From Globomyces pollinis-pini (lineage: Eukaryota; Chytridiomycota; Chytridiomycetes; Rhizophydiales; Globomycetaceae), in contig MU621561.1 of the NCBI GenBank assembly GCA_025399215.1, positions 1 through 10,227 of the forward strand: a stretch of 10,227 nt of DNA, written 5' to 3'. A program made the translations under genes and the position numbers. Position 1 is the first letter of the stretch; the number at the start of each line of letters is the position of its first letter. This document shows positions 7,688 to 10,227 of the stretch, in pieces. The notes beneath the pieces are model-generated. The model searched no databases. It was not told the DNA's origin and saw only the letters and a list, made by a program, of their open reading frames with translations.

Positions 7688-7711
7688 AACTTGGTGTGAC
7701 CAACCCAAGTT
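7688..7711. promoter_or_regulatory. Inverted repeat upstream of F-box/LRR copy 2
   Basis: AACTTGG at 7688-7694 is the reverse complement of CCAAGTT at 7705-7711, with a 10-base loop. Inside it TTGGT and ACCAA form a second, mutually exclusive 5-bp hairpin. It lies about 30-55 nt before the start codon, so it could be an operator-like site or an RNA hairpin in the leader. I did not find it upstream of the other copies. Chance is possible. Confidence 0.3.
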
Positions 7712-7727
7712 CTAGAGACACTTGCCT

Positions 7728-7750
7728 ATTTTAACCTTTTTATGAAGAAA
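7728..7750 (+). promoter_or_regulatory. Conserved leader before the start codon, copy 2
   Basis: ATTTTAACCTTTTTATGAAG then AAA precedes ATGG at 7751. Aligned with copies 1 and 3, the homologous start codon is the ATG at 7751, not the in-frame ATG at 7742, which sits inside the motif. If the motif is the end of a leader intron (AG at 7746-7747), the ATG at 7742 would be spliced out. Confidence 0.45.
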
Positions 7751-9469
7751 ATGGACAACATCCTTGCAATCAAACGAATGATACAATTAGGATTGAAAAG
7801 AGAAGATATAGCTTACATCTTAGATATCCAAGAATCCGAAATTGAAAATCATCTAAAGAGAATCAACCAGGACAACAATTCATATATTCCTGTGATGCAT
7901 TTCGATCAACTTCCACTGGAAATTCTCATACAAACGACAGACTATTTAGATACTTCTGATGCTCTAAAATTATCGTATTGCTCTAAACAGTATCAATCCC
8001 TTCGAAGGTTTATATTTGGAAATAGATTAAAATTGGTGTTGAGGTCTACAGTTGAATCAGTACCTCAAATAATCAAGGATTATATGCAAGATGCCCATGT
8101 TGCTGTTTGTTGTGATGAAAATACGATGCGAATACACTGTAAACTGTTGGAAACGTTTGCGGACATCAGGCAGTTAGATATCGCTTATAACGAGTGTTTT
8201 GATGTTTCCTTTTTATCCAAATTTACGCACGTTCAAAAGCTGCACTTGCATACAGTTGGGATAATAGACTATTCAGAAATTTCTAATTTCAAACTCCTTC
8301 AAGACCTAAGTATTAAACATTCCAAAAATCGAGAATCAATTGATGAAATTGATCCATTGGATCTATCAGTAATGTCAACTTTGCCTCACCTTCGAAAATT
8401 AACGATAGATTCAATTACAGTATCCAATACTACTGCGTTGTCCACAATGATCCAACTTAAAGAACTGAATTTAAACTTCACAGATATCAGTGACATATCA
8501 GATTTATCATCGTTGGTGAACCTAATCAACCTTAATCTCAATGGCAATCCTATAGCAGATATTACAGCATTGAAAAACATTAAGAAATTAAAAAGCTTAG
8601 TGTTAAGAAGTGGAGAAAAATTCTTAATTGATACAAAACCATTGATTAATTTCACCAACCTTGTCGAATTAGAGTTATCTGGCTATCAACTCGTTGATAT
8701 ATCATTTTTATCTTCCCTTCCTTGGCTGAAGTCGCTATCACTAAATGAAAACAAGATTTCTGATCTATCACTACTGCAATCATTTACAAATTTGGAGTGT
8801 CTAGCTCTGTCAGAAAATCATATCTCAAATATCAACATTTTATCTTCCTTAATCAAGCTGAAAACTTTAAATTTAGGATTAAATTCCGTCGAAGATATAT
8901 CTTGTTTACAATATCTGGTTGAATTGAATGACCTCAATCTGGAATCAAATCGTGTCGTTGACATATCGCCATTATCTAAATTAAAGAAATTGAAAGCATT
9001 GAATCTCAATCATAATCAAATTGAAATTTGTGATGCATTAGCTGATTTGAATTGTTTAACGGACCTTAATCTATGCGATAATCAGATAGAATGTATAGAG
9101 CCATTGAAAAGTTTACAAAATCTTGAAAGTTTAGATGTAGAGAACAATGAAATCTCTGATATCTCACCAATTTCAATGCTGGTTGGATTGAATCATCTAG
9201 ATCTATCTGGGAACCATGTTTCGGATGTCAGTCCTTTATCTGGACTTTTGAAAATTGAAACACTACATTTAGATTTGAATTCTCTTGAAGATATCACTCC
9301 ACTGCATATGCTGACTTCATTGATTGAACTTACAATTTCATCTAACGCAATATCATCTCTTTGGCCTATCACATATCTACCAAACTTATCCTATGTAGAC
9401 TTTACAGATAATCACATACTTGATACGAGACCATTGGAAATACTAGCTGATAATATGGAACTTCAGTGA
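7742..9469 (+). CDS. F-box/leucine-rich-repeat protein, copy 2
   Basis: An intronless gene of 575 residues from 7742, or 572 from the ATG at 7751, which matches the starts of the paralogues. Residues about 8-41 form a helix-turn-helix-like segment (IQLGLKREDIAYILDIQESE) clearer than in copy 1. The F-box is at about 53-98 (HFDQLPLEILIQTTDYLD, then LKLSYCSKQY), followed by SDS22-like leucine-rich repeats to about residue 565 (for example LNDLNLESNRVVDISPL). The expected role is substrate recognition in an SCF ubiquitin ligase, with Skp1 contacting the F-box; this is inferred from architecture. It aligns with the gene at 414 over its whole length, and a 21-base run at 8921-8941 is identical to 1596-1616. 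Repeat-surface residues differ from copy 1, as expected if target specificity has diverged. No clear AATAAA follows within 60 nt. Confidence 0.9.
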   Translation: MKKMDNILAIKRMIQLGLKREDIAYILDIQESEIENHLKRINQDNNSYIPVMHFDQLPLEILIQTTDYLDTSDALKLSYCSKQYQSLRRFIFGNRLKLVLRSTVESVPQIIKDYMQDAHVAVCCDENTMRIHCKLLETFADIRQLDIAYNECFDVSFLSKFTHVQKLHLHTVGIIDYSEISNFKLLQDLSIKHSKNRESIDEIDPLDLSVMSTLPHLRKLTIDSITVSNTTALSTMIQLKELNLNFTDISDISDLSSLVNLINLNLNGNPIADITALKNIKKLKSLVLRSGEKFLIDTKPLINFTNLVELELSGYQLVDISFLSSLPWLKSLSLNENKISDLSLLQSFTNLECLALSENHISNINILSSLIKLKTLNLGLNSVEDISCLQYLVELNDLNLESNRVVDISPLSKLKKLKALNLNHNQIEICDALADLNCLTDLNLCDNQIECIEPLKSLQNLESLDVENNEISDISPISMLVGLNHLDLSGNHVSDVSPLSGLLKIETLHLDLNSLEDITPLHMLTSLIELTISSNAISSLWPITYLPNLSYVDFTDNHILDTRPLEILADNMELQ

Positions 9470-9633
9470 TCGATTTTCCAAAGTGGTATTTTGTAAGTTG
9501 TAATTTATTAATCATCTTAGTTTTTTTTAGCTTCGTAATATATCCATTCATTCATATTAATTTGCTACCAAAACCGAATACAATGAGAGATTACATGTCT
9601 TGAAGAACATCGATAATTTCGAACCTTTAGCTT

Positions 9634-9661
9634 GTTTGTTCGCGTATATCTTTGTAAATTA
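9634..9661 (+). promoter_or_regulatory. Upstream element shared with the first F-box/LRR gene
   Basis: Matches 159-186 at 23 of 28 positions, centred on TCGCGTATAT. Its similar spacing from the start codon (214 nt here, 249 nt there) fits either a promoter site or a remnant of a duplication that included upstream DNA. Confidence 0.4.
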
Positions 9662-9834
9662 GATATTTGATGATATCAAGATCTAATCAGGATTCAGAAC
9701 TGACTTCAAAACTGAGTTAATGATAAAAGTATTACTTAATTTCATAAACACTTTGTACAATCGTAGCAGTGTTTATTCCTAGACTACCAAGAATGTAAGT
9801 CAAAATCGCGTTTTTTAATTGAACAAAGATCAAG

Positions 9835-9853
9835 TTTTTTTAACCTTAAGAAA
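9835..9853 (+). promoter_or_regulatory. Conserved leader before the start codon, copy 3
   Basis: A T-run, AACCTT, AAGAAA and then ATGG, the same order as before copies 1 and 2. It supports the ATG at 9854 as the start of the third gene. As in the other copies, it may be the end of a leader intron, with TTAAC as branch site and AAG as acceptor. Confidence 0.45.
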
Positions 9854-10227
9854 ATGGGCAAAATCACAATCTTGCAACTAATGGAAAGACTAGGAATATA
9901 TAAGACAATTAAACTGACCAAGAGCTCATCTCATCCCGCGATGCATGTGCATCAACTGCCAGTAGAAATACTCATCAAAGTTACAAACTATTTAGATTCT
10001 TCTGATGCTGTAAGTTTGTCATCTTGTTCTAAACAATTGCTATCACTTCGACCTTACATTTTTGGAAACAGACGAAAGCTGGTATTAAAATCTGCAGTCG
10101 AGTCCGTGTCTCAATTTATCAGGGATTATACTCAAAGTGTTACAATCTCAAATTGTGCTGATGAAAATACGTTAAACCTACACTTTAAACTGTTGAAAAC
10201 ATTTCCAGACATCAGGGAAATATTCAT
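9854..10227 (+). CDS. F-box/leucine-rich-repeat protein, copy 3 (5' part, cut by window end)
   Basis: The frame is open from the ATG to the window edge: 124 complete codons plus two bases. It begins MGKITILQLMERLG, very close to copy 1 (MDKITIMQRMEQIG), and continues with the F-box at about 31-75 (HVHQLPVEILIKVTNYLD, then LSSCSKQL) and the segment that precedes the repeats in the other copies. Between the first 14 residues and the F-box it is 20 residues shorter than copy 1. The missing part is the second half of the helix-turn-helix-like segment and the linker. No stop is seen, so it is probably an intact gene with an altered N-terminus, but the repeats lie outside the window. Confidence 0.85.
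   Translation, partial: MGKITILQLMERLGIYKTIKLTKSSSHPAMHVHQLPVEILIKVTNYLDSSDAVSLSSCSKQLLSLRPYIFGNRRKLVLKSAVESVSQFIRDYTQSVTISNCADENTLNLHFKLLKTFPDIREIF

Larger units (their letters stand above)
9470..9853. other. Intergenic region before F-box/LRR copy 3
   Basis: There are no supported reading frames on either strand. It contains the 28-nt element at 9634-9661 and the leader motif just before 9854. A good 5' splice site (GTAAGT at 9795) paired with the AG at 9849-9850 would give a 56-nt leader intron, longer than most others here. Confidence 0.55.

Noticed and set aside
7560..7741. tRNA or other structured RNA gene in the spacer before copy 2
   Set aside because: I found no T-loop (GTTCGA...) or cloverleaf pairing; only the small inverted repeat at 7688-7711 is present.
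414..9469. Bacterial internalin-type origin of the LRR proteins
   Set aside because: The repeats are similar in type, but there is an F-box, no signal peptide or cell-wall anchor, and the neighbouring genes have spliceosomal introns.
1..10227. Ciliate origin with a reassigned stop code, suggested by the tiny introns
   Set aside because: TAA and TGA both end complete genes here, and in-frame TAA/TAG fall in the removed introns rather than inside exons. A standard-code ciliate is not strictly excluded.

Overview
The window is AT-rich eukaryotic nuclear DNA from a compact genome. Three of its six genes only read as complete proteins after GT-AG introns of mostly 22 to 34 nt are removed, and TAA and TGA both end genes, so the standard code fits. 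The gene content (F-box/leucine-rich-repeat proteins, a protein with two cyclic-nucleotide-binding folds like those of flagellated cells, and a FHIT nucleotide hydrolase) would suit a zoosporic early-diverging fungus or a similar unicellular eukaryote. That placement is an inference with low confidence.

Layout. Positions 1-413 are upstream sequence of the first F-box/LRR gene (414-2168, +). Positions 2169-3127 are mostly non-coding, with one candidate small ORF at 2712-2891. A ten-exon gene at 3128-6113 (+) encodes a 908-residue protein: a long basic, Ser-rich, disordered region followed by two cyclic-nucleotide-binding-like domains. Convergent to it, 98 nt away, a seven-exon FHIT-type HIT hydrolase lies on the minus strand (6907-6212). 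It has no ORF longer than its last exon, so a plain ORF scan does not show it. Its start faces a two-exon gene of unknown function (7009-7559, +) across a 101-nt divergent promoter region. A second F-box/LRR gene follows (7742-9469, +), and a third begins at 9854 and runs off the window.

The three F-box/LRR genes are paralogues. They are intronless in the coding region, share a leader sequence just before the start codon, and carry an N-terminal helix-turn-helix-like segment that the third copy has lost. F-box proteins are normally substrate-recognition subunits of SCF ubiquitin ligases, and the LRR domain would select the target. The block between them (CNBD protein, FHIT, small gene) is intron-rich and looks like ordinary conserved single-copy genes around which the F-box/LRR family has expanded.

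The most notable points are the intron structures. In FHIT a 5-nt exon encodes part of the conserved Pro-Gly-His motif, the preceding intron can be read as two introns placed directly end to end, and another intron is 22 nt long. Fourteen of the sixteen introns contain an in-frame stop if retained.
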